Shown here piece after piece: positions 11,340-23,335 of a stretch of 64,000 bases of DNA. The notes under the pieces are model-generated. The model saw nothing but the letters and a program-made list of their open reading frames with translations, did no database searches and was not told the origin of the DNA. The translations under genes and the position numbers were made by a program. Within the stretch, counting starts at the first letter, position 1. Each line of letters opens with the position of its first letter. This stretch comes from Pelodera strongyloides (Eukaryota; Nematoda; Chromadorea; Rhabditida; Rhabditidae). Location of the stretch: positions 62,001 to 126,000 of the forward strand of contig JAANDG010000356.1 in the NCBI GenBank assembly GCA_036852015.1. The letters run 5' to 3'.

Positions 11340-13842
11340 TTAGTAACCGGGAGGGGTGCGGGGAGGTGGGCAGTGCTCGCAGCCGCCCTCGCGTCCCTTG
11401 GATCCAAGAGGTCCAGGTCCTCCGGGGGTTCCCTTGCGTCCTGGGCGTCCGGCGCGTCCAGCCTAAAATATTAGGCGCTTATTCAAAGTACAAACATATG
11501 TAGTGCAATATTATACAATATAAAGAGGTATGGCACCTGGTTTTGAAACTTATGCTGAATAAGGCATTCCCGTGTAACGTGTGACCCATTCACGTTCCCA
11601 GCGACACCAAAGTTTGCATATAACACATGAACACGCACTTGGCAAGTCCACAAGTTCTTACTCCTTTAGTTCTCACTTCAGAATACATATTTCAACTGCA
11701 CTTACATCTCCAACTGGTCCGGGCTCTCCGTTGTGGCTCTTGCCGGGGGTTCCCTTGGGTCCCTTCTCTCCCTTTCTTCCCTGAGGTCCGGAGTGTCCCT
11801 TGGGTCCCAGAGGTCCGGGGATAGTGACCACACGTCCGTTGTCTCCACTCTTTCCCTTGGGTCCAAGAGGTCCGGGCTCTCCCATGGGTCCAGCGGGTCC
11901 GACCATACCTAGGATTTTAATTCATAAAAATGTTGAATATTTTGCTAAACAAAAAGGCATAACAAATACTAGCTTGCAAAATACGTATTGCCCTAAACGT
12001 GACATAAAAGAGTATGATATGAATTAACAGTTGTTTTCAATACGATTTTTAATAGCGAAACATACCGGGCTCTCCACGACGTCCGTCGATTCCGGGGTTT
12101 CCGGGGGCTCCTCGGGGTCCCTGGGGTCCCTTGTTTCCAGCAGGTCCGGGAGGTCCGATAGGTCCAGTGGGGCAGTTGATGCAAGGCTCAGCCTGGAGTC
12201 CATCAGAGGGCTCGATCTCTCCGTCAGCTCCCTCCTTTCCGTCGGATCCGGCATCTCCGTCCTGGAATCGGTGATTTATAAATCATTTACTTTCTAAAGG
12301 TTCAGACCACTTTTGTGCTTCTTGCATGTTTTTGATTCATTTCGCACCGATCAACTGCAAAATGTGAAATGTTTACAGTTCTCGTGGGCCTTGATATTTA
12401 ACTATTGCTCTTTGCATACTATTCATTATTGTAATTATCTGAATAATGATAAGGAGGAGAGATAATATAAGTATCTATATAAGTAAAAACTATCCGTACA
12501 TTTCCGTCATGCCCGTCGTCTCCGGGAGGTCCGGCAGGTCCGACAGGTCCTTGTTGGCAAGTGCAGCACTCAGGTGCAGGGTCAGCATTGACAACGGGAG
12601 CGTATCCGTAGCTGCTCTTGCTGGGCTGTTCATAGCCTCCAGCTCCACCGCCAACACCTAAATAAGAACATTAGTTTTTGTTTATATTGGATATGTAACT
12701 TACGATTATGTAATGCTAGGTTAGTGCGCAACGCAATATTACGGTAAATATATGATGCATTCCTTATTTCTTACGGGGGGGGGCACTGAACTACCGGCCG
12801 GTTTTTGAAACTCATCGTAGACAACTAAGTTCGTACGTATTTATGCAAAGTTAGGCTAGATAAGTTACTGTCAATCTTTTCCGCTGGCGATAACCCTTCT
12901 ACCTGTCACCACCCCTTATAAAAGACAGCTTTGCCTACCTCCTTCGGGTGCCCATCTGCCGAACTTCCACTCTCTCTTTACGATACGACGGTCGACGGTG
13001 TGCATCGACTGCCACAGGTCACGAGAGCGGAGCTGAAAGGAAAAGTTAGAAATAATATTTTTTTCATCGTTCAAGACAATACTTGGGACTTATTCGGTAG
13101 TGTAATATACAAATTTTCGGCAAATGGAGTTGCACTGCGTTTTCCATACAATAATAATAATTTATAATAATTTATTACACCACAAAGGTGCGCACAAACA
13201 TACATAATAGAGTGTCAATTTACATATAGCCCAGGAACCGGCTGTCAGATGATTAGCAATTTTGCTCATTATGAACTGACAGCCGTGAAATTTGTAACAC
13301 TTCATTTCTAGAGTTTTGTCCTATCACTGGTTGCCAAAAATCAATAAATATTGTAAATATCGATTACCTTGCAGTACTCGGCCTCGCTGGTGACCTGCGA
13401 CTGGAGTTGCTGGACGTACGAATACATGAGTGGGAGGGTGATCACTGCCGCGACGATCGCGGCGGTCGACACCGCGACGGCGGCGAACGCCACGCGGCGA
13501 AGCTCCCTACAATATAAGCAGTTTGATAAATCGTTTAATAACCACAGTAATAATACTTCGACTATTAATTTTCCTTGTGATGTGACGCAATTAACTAAAC
13601 AGTCAGCACCAATTCATACACAGCAAAAGTTTATGTAAACTGATCGGTTTCCTTCTAGCGCCCCGTATATTGCGCTAGTTTCCAAGTATGGACTACATGC
13701 GGTTTATTTTGGGAACTTATGGAAATGCATCCTGAAATTATTCTAAAAGCACTTACATAGAACTTTGATATAAATAAAGCTAGGTTGAATTAAAAATAAT
13801 CCTACAGTACCTGTGGTATTGCGACTCCTCCTTGATGTCCAT
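11340..13842 (-). CDS. Nematode cuticle collagen
   Basis: Seven exons in transcript order: 13811-13842, 13368-13506, 12939-13032, 12500-12657, 12066-12261, 11706-11908 and 11340-11462. They give 945 coding bases and 314 aa. The N-terminus has a basic box and a hydrophobic stretch ([20 protein letters not shown]), then a linker ending in dibasic RIVKR, a probable processing site. Three Gly-X-Y blocks are separated by cysteine segments (PECCTCQQG and EPCINCP), and the end is [13 protein letters not shown]. The segment GRVVTIPG briefly interrupts the triplets. This arrangement and the C-terminal motif match the group of collagens that includes C. elegans ROL-6, but I cannot assign an orthologue. 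The protein would be secreted by the hypodermis and cross-linked into cuticle. Most glycine codons in the Gly-X-Y blocks are GGA, the usual bias of highly expressed nematode collagens. Most introns here are 150-400 bases. Confidence 0.95.
12786..12860. mobile_element. Half copy of the CCGGCCGG palindromic element
   Basis: ACTACCGGCCGGTTTTTGAA followed by ACTCATCG and TATTTATGCAAAGT matches one arm of the element at 5544-5726. The other arm is not present next to it. It lies in a collagen intron. Confidence 0.5.
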
Positions 13843-13884
13843 TATTTGGTGACGGACACTGCACTACGAGGCGTCCTTTCCCCT

Positions 13885-13891
13885 TTTTATA
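13885..13891 (-). promoter_or_regulatory. TATA box candidate of the collagen gene
   Basis: TATAAAA on the minus strand lies about 43 bases upstream of the start codon at 13842. Strongly expressed nematode collagen genes often have a TATA box and a very short 5'UTR, which fits this spacing. Confidence 0.5.
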
Positions 13892-13892
13892 C

Positions 13893-14474
13893 CAGCGCTC
13901 CCAAGAGCGCCCAGATCTCTGTTATCTTCCCATCCCACCAATTTCTCCCCACCCTTCCCAACCCCAGGGTTGCACCATTTCTGCACTCTACCCGCCTCGT
14001 CTCTCCAATTCCAACACACACTCTAGTTACCGTACCCGGATCTATTGGCCGCAAAATAGATATCGAGATATGACGACCGAACCATAAACGCTGATCCGGT
14101 CACTTGATAAAGATGGAACCAAGGACGGGAAGAGATATGCAAATATTATATTGAACCAACCAAAGTACATGGGATTATAAGAAGTGAATATATGTTTATG
14201 TAAGGGCAAAAAAAGATGAAAGTATACAACTTGTAGTGAGGAAAACCCGTTTTGCATATTGTAAAGATGTTGTAATAAGGCTATCGTTTCGGACAATAGT
14301 TAAATAAATGTAGTTAATTAACAACTAACATCAATAAACCTACAATCATGAATATTAAATATTGATAAATTGAAAAATTAGTGTAATTTTAATGGAACTT
14401 TTGTATACAGCCTTGAATGTATGAAGGATTGGACTATGGAAATAACGCGGATAGTTCAGGTTCAGAGTTTCTGC
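13893..14474. other. Region between collagen promoter and glycosyltransferase 3' end
   Basis: Pyrimidine-rich DNA (13900-14030) is followed by AT-rich DNA. I see no exon. Both neighbours are read on the minus strand, so this holds the collagen promoter and the 3' flank of the glycosyltransferase gene. Confidence 0.5.
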
Positions 14475-15092
14475 TCAGTCCAACTTATCGGGGTCTTTTA
14501 TTCTCACTACTTTTACTGTTGTCGGACTTCTATTTAGTATTAGTTCCCATGTATTGAGATGTGTTTTTTCGTCTTTCCACAAAACTGCCAACGCTTTCCG
14601 CTTCTTGATCAAATCGTGCGACTGTTTCACATTTTGAGCAGACGATCTGCAAAAAAAAATGTGAATTACTATTAGACATTAAACATATAAAACACACACC
14701 TATTGACTTCGTAATCTTGATCGTCAAAATGGTGAAATAAAAAGTTCCACAAAAGAATGCCCCAAATACCACCACGCCGCGGACCATCAATGTGGTCAAA
14801 AGTGACAAAATTGTAGCGCATAAGTCAACTTTATGTGTCATATCGAGCATGTGTGCATAATATGTACTAAGTACTTACTTGATTGGTAGCGTTTCGTACA
14901 AAGGAATCTGGTTCTCCTGACGACATATTCCAGATATAAGAACGTCATCCGTCTAAGGAAAGGTTTAAAATTGTGAGAGAATTACAGACTCCCAGCCGTC
15001 CGTATACTCGTCACACGTTCATAGTATTTCTTACAAAAATCAGATATAGACCCACACAACAAACGCACGTACTTACGGCGTACGGGTGCACG

Positions 15093-15151
<59 letters not shown>

Positions 15152-17335
15152 TTGATATGGTTTTGGATACTTTGTTACTTTTCACTAACAGAAGGTAACG
15201 TCATAAAATGTAAAAAAAAAAGATTCATAAAGTCAATTTCAATTTTCAATTTTAAAATCTAACAAAACATGAGGCTCACCGGCAAGAACATTTTATCCAA
15301 TAGACATTTCCCGATCTTTTCAGTATCCGAGGTTCTAATAAAATATGCTGCTCCGGCACAAAACGGTGGCCAAAACATGTGCGGATAGCTTTCTTCACTG
15401 ACAAACCTGAAAATAAACCATGCAAACTTTACTTACATATTGATGTGCACGCTAAATTATTCAGTTCGTGAGATAATCTAGATAATATAAATTACATACG
15501 TTTTCTCGTGCGGTCCAAGTCCAAAGTGCTTCCTAACTCTACCACCAAATACCTAAGTAGCGACAATGCTAACCCTGCCACTCTTTATAGAAAACTTGAA
15601 ACATACCACTTATTTTCCGGATCTCTCTTGGGATATGATTTCTTCCATGATGTCAGTGTACAAGCTATTCCAGACGGGAAAAGCGTTGCATTGATTTCTT
15701 GGAAATGTGCCAAAATTGATGTCAAATCAATAGTGACATCATCGTCCAAATGAAGGATCAGGGGAACGTTGTGACACGTCTGTGACACCCACCACAACCA
15801 ATAGAGACTCTGGAAAAGATTCTTTGGGCTATGAGGAAGTAGACAAATCAATAATAAATTCAAGAGACGCTGTCATAACAAAATCGTCGTATGTTATAGT
15901 ATATTAATTATAATAAATAACATGTAAGGATGGTTAGAGTGGGCTTGTACAAATTATGGTTATTCTGTTATTCTATGTTTTGCCATACCATGTAGCTAGT
16001 AGATACACAGGAAACTGGAACCCCCGATATGGCCCCTATTATGTTGGAAAAAAACGATCTGGCCCCGATCCTTTCAAAAAAAAACCGGTATGGGCAGTTC
16101 CCAATATAGCCCCGATTATTTTTAAAAAAAAGCTCGATATGACCGGGGTATTTTCCGAAAAACCCCGATAATTATTTCCAAAACTCCGATATGGCCCCGA
16201 ACAAGGCTGGATTTTTTGAGACACTTGATCGGGCCATATCGGGGTTTCTGGTTTCCCATGTATGTACATGGAGCTAAGTAGCGAAGGAGAGCAGGTCTTC
16301 CAAACTTTGAAAACGGCCAATTTACTCACCTTTAGTGCGATCTTATCGTATCCATCCGTGTAATCGAACATTAAAATATCATTGTATTTCTCAGCTTCCT
16401 TACTTATTATTAACTCATTTTCTGCTGAATTTGCTCTTCCAACTACAAACACTAATCGATAGTTTTCCTGAATAATCATTTATTGATTTCATCGAGCATA
16501 ATTCACAGACAGATATAGCCTAGCGTGAAGAGCTCGAATATTTTTTTCATCTGGCTGCCCTGCAAATGAATAGAGAAAAACTTCATCAATATTTTATATA
16601 TGCTTCTTTTCTTAAAATAAATAATTTCTCTGCGCACACTGTCTTGCCAACAAATAGAGGTTGACTACAGTAACTTCAGTGAATAATAAAAACCACTCAC
16701 TTTTATCATTAATTCCTCATTTCCAATTGTATTTCTAACTAAATTTCTCTTTTGATTATAATTTGGATTTGAATGGATCACTATCAATAGAGACAATGGG
16801 TCATTTTGTTCACAAAATCCCGGCGACATTATCCATTTAACTGGAAAGTGATCTTTCTAAATGAAGAATTGAAAAGCGTAAGTAAGTAATACAAAGATAC
16901 AGGAGCATGGGGGCTTGCAACTATAGGATTTACTTTCTAGTTTTAGTGAAATTGGACCATTTAGTTGGAAAAATGACAGAGGAACTACGGTGCCTAACCA
17001 AAGTCACGCACAGCATATCCTGCCAAATAGGGCTGCCCAAGACATAGTCATTTAGTATTTGTTTGCTCCAGTATTTGTTTGTTGCACAAATAAAGATTAT
17101 TATTTTATATTCAAGAGAATTACTAACTTGTTTTCCGGTTTGTACTTTAAAAAACAATGACTTATATTCGCACCAAATAATTTTTCCGAAATTTTGACAT
17201 TTCTGAGACATCTTTCTTTACTTCAGGTAGGTTACGATGACCAAAATGATCAAGTATCAGAATTGTCCCGTAAATAAACACATAAATAGATAGAATGATA
17301 ACTATAGGAGATCTTTTCAAAGAAAGGCAGGACAT
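14475..17335 (-). CDS. Galactosyltransferase-type glycosyltransferase (GT31-like)
   Basis: Seven exons in transcript order: 17174-17335, 16701-16856, 16330-16467, 15607-15809, 15280-15406, 14879-14952 and 14475-14646. They give 1032 coding bases and 343 aa, and all phases agree. Residues about 9-31 (PIVIILSIYVFIYGTILIL) form a type II signal anchor. The luminal domain has SLLIVIHSNPN, NLVRNTIGNEE, YRLVFVVGR and a KEAEKYNDILMFDYTD block. It also has the metal-binding LHLDDDVTID, then ENKWFVSEESYP, WPPFCAGAAYFI and TDDVLISGIC. These motifs in this order are those of beta-1,3-galactosyltransferase family GT31. The expected site of action is the Golgi, adding galactose from UDP-galactose to glycans. 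C. elegans has an expanded set of such genes, some affecting surface coat and pathogen binding; I cannot name the orthologue. The first exon lies inside a tandem duplication. Confidence 0.9.
15095..15150. repeat. CA dinucleotide microsatellite
   Basis: An uninterrupted run of about 28 CA repeats lies in an intron of the glycosyltransferase gene. It is a likely length-polymorphic marker. Confidence 0.95.
16005..16262. mobile_element. Palindromic repeat with internal CCCCGATATGG units
   Basis: It begins ACACAGGAAACTGGAACCCC and ends in the inverted GGGGTTTCTGGTTTCCCATG. Between them are about five units with ATATGGCCCC or a variant. It is related to the repeat at 10600-10790 and inserted in a glycosyltransferase intron. 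Confidence 0.65.
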
Positions 17336-17634
17336 CTGAAATACGTATATTTAGAAAATGTAAGTCAAGTAATGTTGTATTCAATATCGCATCAAGAGGT
17401 AGAAAGGCGCCAATCGCATAAAAAACAAGTGGCGCTTATTATAGAAAATTCAATTTATTTAATCTACGTCCTACCAGCGACTAGCCTAGCAGTTTCAACG
17501 AGACACCCTACGCAAAATTGCTGATACAACAGCGTGATTCTATCAGTAATCACCACGTTTAATCCGGTAGCCAAATAAATTGCAACGCGATTAGTGACTT
17601 ATATTATAAGCAGTATTAGAGCCGAGAGCTCTAG

Positions 17635-17805
17635 TCGGACAACGCTAAACTTTGACGGTGCGGGTGCGCGGCGAAGAAAAAGGCGGTAAGCCACATGCAC
17701 GCTGCGCACCCAATTCCGCGCGCAGTCTGCGCCAGGGTCTCGCCTGTACATAGCCGCGCGGGAGTTCCGCGCCAGGAGCTCGCCGCGCGCCACCCTAGTT
17801 TCATC
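17635..17805. other. GC-rich insertion in duplication copy 1
   Basis: The sequence is rich in GCGCG words and differs sharply from the AT-rich flanks. The aligned position of copy 2 (about 21630) lacks it: flanking homology (AGTCGAGAG.TCTAG.CGGAC before, GGGCGTAAC.GCATGACAAAA after) is nearly contiguous there. I see no transposase and no clear terminal repeat. Confidence 0.5.
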
Positions 17806-19023
17806 AGTGTAACGTGACTTTGGAATTTCGGGCGTAACGGCATGACAAAACCGATCAAATAAACTAACACTATTGTTTTTGGTATAATAACAATACACAG
17901 AGCGAATCGCACGTGGTTTACGAGGCGACTTTCAATGTTTAAGATGCAAAAACAGTGAGAACATTTGTGTGAAACGTTTACAACGTATCTTGTAAAATCA
18001 TGAAATAAGGTTCGATTTCGCTTGCTCAACACTGGGCTCCGATTCTCCTTTTATAGCAAAAAAATGCTGACTGTCAATATACATACTTAGAACCCAAAAT
18101 CAGATCGCAATACTCTTTTTTTTTACAATTTGACACTTTTTGACACCTTTTGACACCATAAAGACAAATGAGGACAATATTTGCTATGGCTATTGTTGGC
18201 AATAAAAAAATGATCAATTTTATTTTTGCCTCAGTGAATGATAACGCAAAGAAGCAAAACGATCATTTTAAAAGAAAGGAGCTGCCTTGCAAATTAAAAA
18301 TTCATAGAAGAACAATGTCCTAGTGAACAAAAACGCTTCCCTTTTCGAGAGGTATTTAAATTCTTGCATTATAGATGGAAATAAAAAAAGTTTTCATTTA
18401 GAAAATAAAACCCGCAAGTCAAACTGACATTCCGAAATATAGTTAGTATGTAATAACTGAGTTAGCATACACGTTAGGTCATGCCACTGTGAGAAGTTAG
18501 CTAATAATTAGATAGCAAGCGTTAGTATGATTCCTTGAAGTGGGCAGTAAGCTTGCTTCTTTAAGTAGCTGATTTTATTTTCTCCCGAATCGTATCAACC
18601 CTAATCAAACAATTTCTTATCAGCTTAACAACTTCTAACTTTACATTAGGAGTGCGTGTAAAAAAATATTAATTAGCACAATGTCCGGGTTCTATCAGAA
18701 AATATATTACATTTTATTATTCGAGCTATCATTCATATTATATTGCGCTTCACATAACTTGTTAATAGACGGGCCCATTCCATTTGTTTTAATAATTAAC
18801 TAGCTGTTTTCCTGTTATGCTAACAGTAGACAAAAACAGGTACATTTTTAATTGTAAAAAAAAAGATAAATATGTTATTGCTAATGAACATAAAATTATC
18901 GTATATACACATCACATAAGCTCATGATTTTATTTCGGGAAATTCACTATGCAATTCCGAACTTGGTGTCTTCTGTATATGCACTGAAACGTACTTTTGA
19001 CAGCGCGCGAGAATTCAGCCCTA

Positions 19024-19587
19024 ACTACGTTCCTGGGTGCGCAGCGCACCGCGTACCCAGCCGCGCAAATTGGAGTGCACGCGTAGCCAGCCGCGCAAAT
19101 TGGAGTGCGGGCGTAGCCAGCCGCGTACCGCGCAGAGGGGCCCCGGCCAGCCGCGTAGTTTGCAAACTACGCGGCTGGGTGCGCGGTGCCTCGGGGCTCG
19201 GTCCTCAACCGCGCAGCGCACCCCCAGCCAACCACGCAGGGGGCCCCAGCCAGCCGCGCACCCATTTCGACGTATCCGCTGTCACCACCCAATGTTTCTT
19301 TTCGATTATTAGATATGCGCTTTGTGGCCGAGTGGTCTAAGGCGCTGGCTCCAGAACATAATGAGTGAATTTCGTAGGTTCGATTCCTGTTCGGTGCATT
19401 TGTTTTGCGGATGTGGTCTGTCTTTTTATTTTTTGCCTTGGAGGGCTAACCGCGCAGGGGGGCACCATCCAGCCGCGCAGGGGGGCACCGGCCAGTCGCG
19501 TAGGGGGGCACCGGCCAGCCGCGTAGGGGGGCAAAAAGAAAGGGCGAGCGCCCCTGGCTGGGGGTGCGCTGCGCGGTTGGAGACCAG
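19024..19587. mobile_element. GC-rich insertion with tRNA-like core
   Basis: Copy 2 reads straight through the junction (AGCCCTAAGTGAGGTGTGCC at about 22860). In copy 1 about 560 bases lie between AGCCCTAA and GTGAGGTG. The insert is GC-rich with repeated words (CAGCCGCGCAAATTGGAGTG twice; a GGGGGGCACCGGCCAG-type unit several times). It contains a perfect 30-base palindrome centred on TTTGCAAA at about 19152-19181. A tRNA-Leu-like remnant lies in the middle. The combination suggests a mobile or amplified element that may have been transcribed by RNA polymerase III, but I see no clear target-site duplication. Confidence 0.55.
19318..19398 (+). pseudogene. tRNA-Leu-like remnant without an anticodon loop
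   Basis: TGGCCGAGTGGTCTAAGGCG is a typical A-box/D-arm of class II (Leu/Ser) tRNA. GGTTCGATTCC at about 19377 is a B-box/T-arm. Between them the anticodon arm reads CTGGCTCCAG: both stem strands without the seven loop bases expected, so no anticodon is present. The acceptor ends do not pair well. It cannot be a working tRNA, but it keeps both internal polymerase III promoter boxes. Confidence 0.65.
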
Positions 19588-20453
19588 AGAAGTGAGGTGT
19601 GCCTCAACTCCGCCGAAATTAGCATGTCACTCGCATTCTAATTAGAATTAGAATATGAGCATTTCGCGAAAAATAATTAAATGCAAATTTTAAATCATTC
19701 TCATGTGTGCTGTTTGGATAATACGTTCTTCCTCCGAGTGTTGATGGTATGTTTTCCATGTTAGTTTTTTAGTTTATCATTTAATCTTTTCAGGTACTGG
19801 AGAATACTTTAGACTCAGATTATGCTTTTCATATTTACTAAATAAAATGGGACTTTAGCATGATACTGATCACTGTTTTTACATATTGTAATGGTGCGAG
19901 TAGCATATCGTGCAAAGTTCTTTCTCACTTTATACAAAAAACGATTTACTATCACGTCTTCACGTGCGTATATAGTTTATTGACACATTATATAAAATAT
20001 ATAAGTGTGCATCATATAAATGATGATGAGAAGGTTGGCAAATTAAGCCACATGTAACGATTAGCTTGAGGTTCGTTTATAAGAAAAGAGTAACACCTTG
20101 CAACAAATCAATTACCAATAAGATTGAGTGTCTCGCCATAGTTGATTTTTTGAATTTTCGTGCATTACCTCAGGAAATAAAACAATAACATAACACACAC
20201 AATAGTGAATTATAACATAAATCTATATACTACGGCATGCCTAAGAATAGTTTCTACCTAGCCACCTTTCTCAAATTCTAGCATCCGTAATATACCTCCA
20301 CCCGCAGTAATTCGAATGCGCTATGCACGAAAATTCATGTACCGCACATGGTAGTTTTTGTGGATAAGCCACAGGCGTGCTACTCAAGGTATTTTCTATA
20401 AAATATTAGTGGATATTTTCATTTTTCCACTTTTCGTACAAGTGCCCTTTTAG

Positions 20454-20579
20454 CCCGGATTTGGAACAATGTCTCGGAACGTACCTAGACCAAGGAGTGA
20501 TGAAGCCAGGAAAATACATGGATGTGGCCGCAGAATTATCGATACTGTAGCAACCACCGAGCCTACGCAACACAAGTAG
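20454..20579 (+). CDS. Candidate terminal exon, duplication copy 1 (unrecognised)
   Basis: A CCCTTTTAG acceptor is followed by a frame of 41 codons and a TAG stop (begins PGFGTMSRNVPRPRSDEAR). A second frame is also open to the nearby TAG at 20548-20550, so the coding frame is uncertain. The same exon with acceptor and stop recurs at 23336-23467. I do not recognise the product and found no confident upstream exon. Confidence 0.25.
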   Translation, partial: PGFGTMSRNVPRPRSDEARKIHGCGRRIIDTVATTEPTQHK

Positions 20580-20808
20580 CTCAAGATAAGTTCTTCTTAC
20601 TTGCCATAGACCATCTATGTTAGTGACAGGCAGACCTAGTCGGTATTACCCATGGGCAAATAGTATTACCCACTTTACACACCTACCCCATGTATTACAT
20701 GTGGTGGTAACATTTTGCGAAAATATATTGGGCAGCATTCTATCCAAATTGGGGTAGTCTTTTCCGGACTGGTTTTAGTACTCGGGTGCTGTCCACCCAA
20801 TTCGGGAA

Positions 20809-20868
20809 TTTAAAGCGAAATGACAGCCCCTTTGGAAAATTTGCATGTGGGATTATAGGTTTCATTGT
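20809..20868. mobile_element. Half of a TTAA palindromic element at a duplication junction
   Basis: TTAAAGCGAAATGACAGCCC and CTTTGGAAAATTTGCAT match one arm of the element at 28023-28192. Only one arm is present, directly at the boundary between duplication copies 1 and 2. Confidence 0.6.
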
Positions 20869-21090
20869 CAAGTTTTAATGAAAGTTGGAAATTTGGTTGG
20901 AAAAATGACTAAGAAACTAGGCTACTCGACAACGTACAGCAACATCATATCCTGTCGATAGCGATGATCAGTATTCATTTTAGTCATTTTCCTGCTAATG
21001 TATTTTTTTTTGTACAAATAAAGATTATTATGTATATTCAAGAATTACTCTACTTCGTTAACGCTCTGTACAAAAAAACTATATGCTCAC

Positions 21091-21252
21091 CAAACAATTT
21101 TTTCGACATTTTGACATTTGTGCAACGTCTTGCTTTATTTCAGGCAGGTTATTGTGTCCAAAATGATCAAGTAAAAGAATTGTCCCGAAAATAAATGCAT
21201 AAACAGATAGAATGATGACCATATGAGATCTTTTCAAAAAACGACACAACAT
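21091..21252 (-). pseudogene. Orphan copy of glycosyltransferase exon 1
   Basis: It has the same length (162 bases, 54 codons) as exon 1 at 17174-17335. It starts with ATG right after a TTTCAG-like acceptor, stays open and ends at a GTGAGC donor. It would encode a similar signal anchor (HMVIILSVYAFIFGTILLL). No copies of exons 2-7 are present downstream on the minus strand before the intact gene's own first exon is reached. It is therefore either a relic or an alternative first exon that could splice over copy 1 to exon 2 at 16856. Confidence 0.7.
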
Positions 21253-21740
21253 CTGAAATATGTATATTTTGAAAATTTAAGTCAAGTACACGTTTTATTC
21301 ATTATCGCATCCAGCAAGAATACAAGATAGGTAGGCGTCAGACATATAAAAAACACGCTTATTTGAGTAAAATGGAAACGATTGCACAGACACTCCTATG
21401 TTTTCCAAGGTTTTAGTTTAATGTTTCAATTTGTTTAGTATATGTCATGCCAGCAACTAGCAGTATCAACGAGAAACCCTACGCAAAATTGCTCATTTGC
21501 TATCAGCGTGATTCTATCAGTAAACACTACGTTTAAGACGGTAGCCAAATACATTGCAACGCAATTAGTTTCATGGTTGTCCAAAAATAAGCTTCTATTA
21601 TTAGAGTCGAGAGTTCTAGGCGGACCTTCTGACTAACGCGACATTGGCATTTGGGCGTAACCGCATGACAAAACCGAAAAAAAATAATCGGCGGTTGGGT
21701 CTCTCCATTTTGGGATGTCCAGCGTGATAAGCACTTCAGA

Positions 21741-21870
21741 GGGTAGGCAGGTTGCCGAACATTCAGACTCCCAGGTTTATCTCAATAAGATAACGCCAGA
21801 TGTTCAAATATCTTCTGTCGTTATCTTAGATGAACCTGGGCGAGTCTGAATGCTCGGCAACGTGTCTACC
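21741..21870. mobile_element. Palindromic insertion in duplication copy 2
   Basis: GGGTAGGCAGGTTGCCGAAC plus ATTCAGACTC.CCAGGTTTATCT is inverted at the other end (AGATGAACCTGGGCGAGTCT, GAATGCTCGGCAACGTGTCT). It is absent at the aligned site of copy 1, so it arrived after the duplication or was lost from copy 1. Confidence 0.6.
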
Positions 21871-23335
21871 TTTTGAAAATAAACTGGCACTATTATTTGA
21901 TATAATAACAGGACAAAGAGAGAATCGCACGAGTATTGTTGTTTTACCCAAAAAAAAACGTTTCGAGCGTAACGCGCACTTCACATTCAAACAAATATCA
22001 AATAAACACTATTTGTTATAATACGATAATAGACAACACTGGTTCTAAAAGAAAGAACATTAATGACGAAGTGAATGAGACCCTACCAACATGTTCCTTC
22101 AGCTTACAAAGTTTTTCATTTAGATTTTATCTCAGCAAATCTTGTGCAACACAAGTCTGCTGGAGCATGAGCGGCTAACAAACTATTTTTCTTCCGTCGC
22201 TTGCTTCCTTTCTTTTTCAAATTCTTGCTTGAAAGTAAAAATTTAGTTTATTACTGCAGTTAAAGGATTAATTCGACCGTATCTGTATGTATGCTCGCAA
22301 TATCCTCTTTGTGATTTAACAATCCACTTTTTTTACAATTTGACACATTTTGACACCATGAAGGCAAATGAGGACAATATTTTCTATGGATATGATTCGT
22401 AATAAAAATAAAAACGCACTAATTTTCATGTTATTTTAGTGGATGATAACGCAAAGAAGCAAAACGATAATTTTAAAAGAAAGGAGCTGTCTTGCAAATT
22501 AAAAATTCATAGAAGAACAATGTTCTAGTGAACAAAAACGCTTCTCTTTTCGAGAGGTATTTAAATTCTTGCATTATAGATCGAAATAAAAAATCGAAAC
22601 CGAAAGTCAAACATTTATTTTGTTATAATAATTAACTATTTGTTTTCCTGTTATGCTATGCTAACAGTAGACAAAAACAGCCACAGTTTTAATTGTAAGA
22701 AAAAAAAGATAAATATGTTCTTGTTAGTGAACGCAAAATTCTCGTATATACACAACCCTATAAGCTCATGATGTTATTTCGGGGAATTCACTATGCAATT
22801 CCGAACTTGGTATCTTGTGTAGACGCACTGAAACGTACTTTTGACAGCGCGCGAGAATTTAGCCCTAAGTGAGGTGTGCCTCAACTCCGCAGAAATTAGC
22901 ATGTCACTCGCATTCTAATTAGAATTAGAATATGAACTTTTCGCGAAAAATAATTAAATGCAAATTTTAAATCATTCTCATGATGTGTGCTGTTTGGATA
23001 ATACGTTCTTCCTTCGAGTTTGAATGGTAAGTTTTCCATGTTACTTTTTTAGTTTATCATTTAATCTTTTCAGTCACTGGAGAATACTGTAGAGACTCAG
23101 ATTTTGATTTTCATATTTACTAAATAAGTGAAGGTATGACCTTATTGTTAGCTTGATACTGATCAAATCACTGTCTTTACAATTGTAAGGACGTAAGGTA
23201 CGAGTATCGTATCGTGCGAAGTTCTTTATCACTTTATCTAATACAACTATTTACTTTCGCCATCACGTCTTCACTTGAGCATAATATTTTACTGGATATT
23301 TTCATTTTTCTACTTTTCTTACAAGTATTTTTTAG

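Larger units (their letters stand above)
16911..20808. repeat. Tandem duplication, copy 1
   Basis: Bases here recur in the same orientation at about 20845-23745. Matching stretches include the glycosyltransferase exon 1 region (17170-17400 with 21090-21320), a TTTGACACCTTTTGACACC block (18120 with 22330), the GCGCGCGAGAATT segment (19005 with 22847) and the region around 20400-20800 (23285-23700). Identity by eye is high but uneven. This copy has two GC-rich insertions absent from copy 2, at about 17635-17800 and 19024-19587. Confidence 0.8.

Noticed and set aside
18924..19645. Overlapping frames in the GC-rich insertion
   Set aside because: GC-rich repeats leave several frames open on both strands. 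The tRNA-like core and repeat structure explain the sequence better than a protein.
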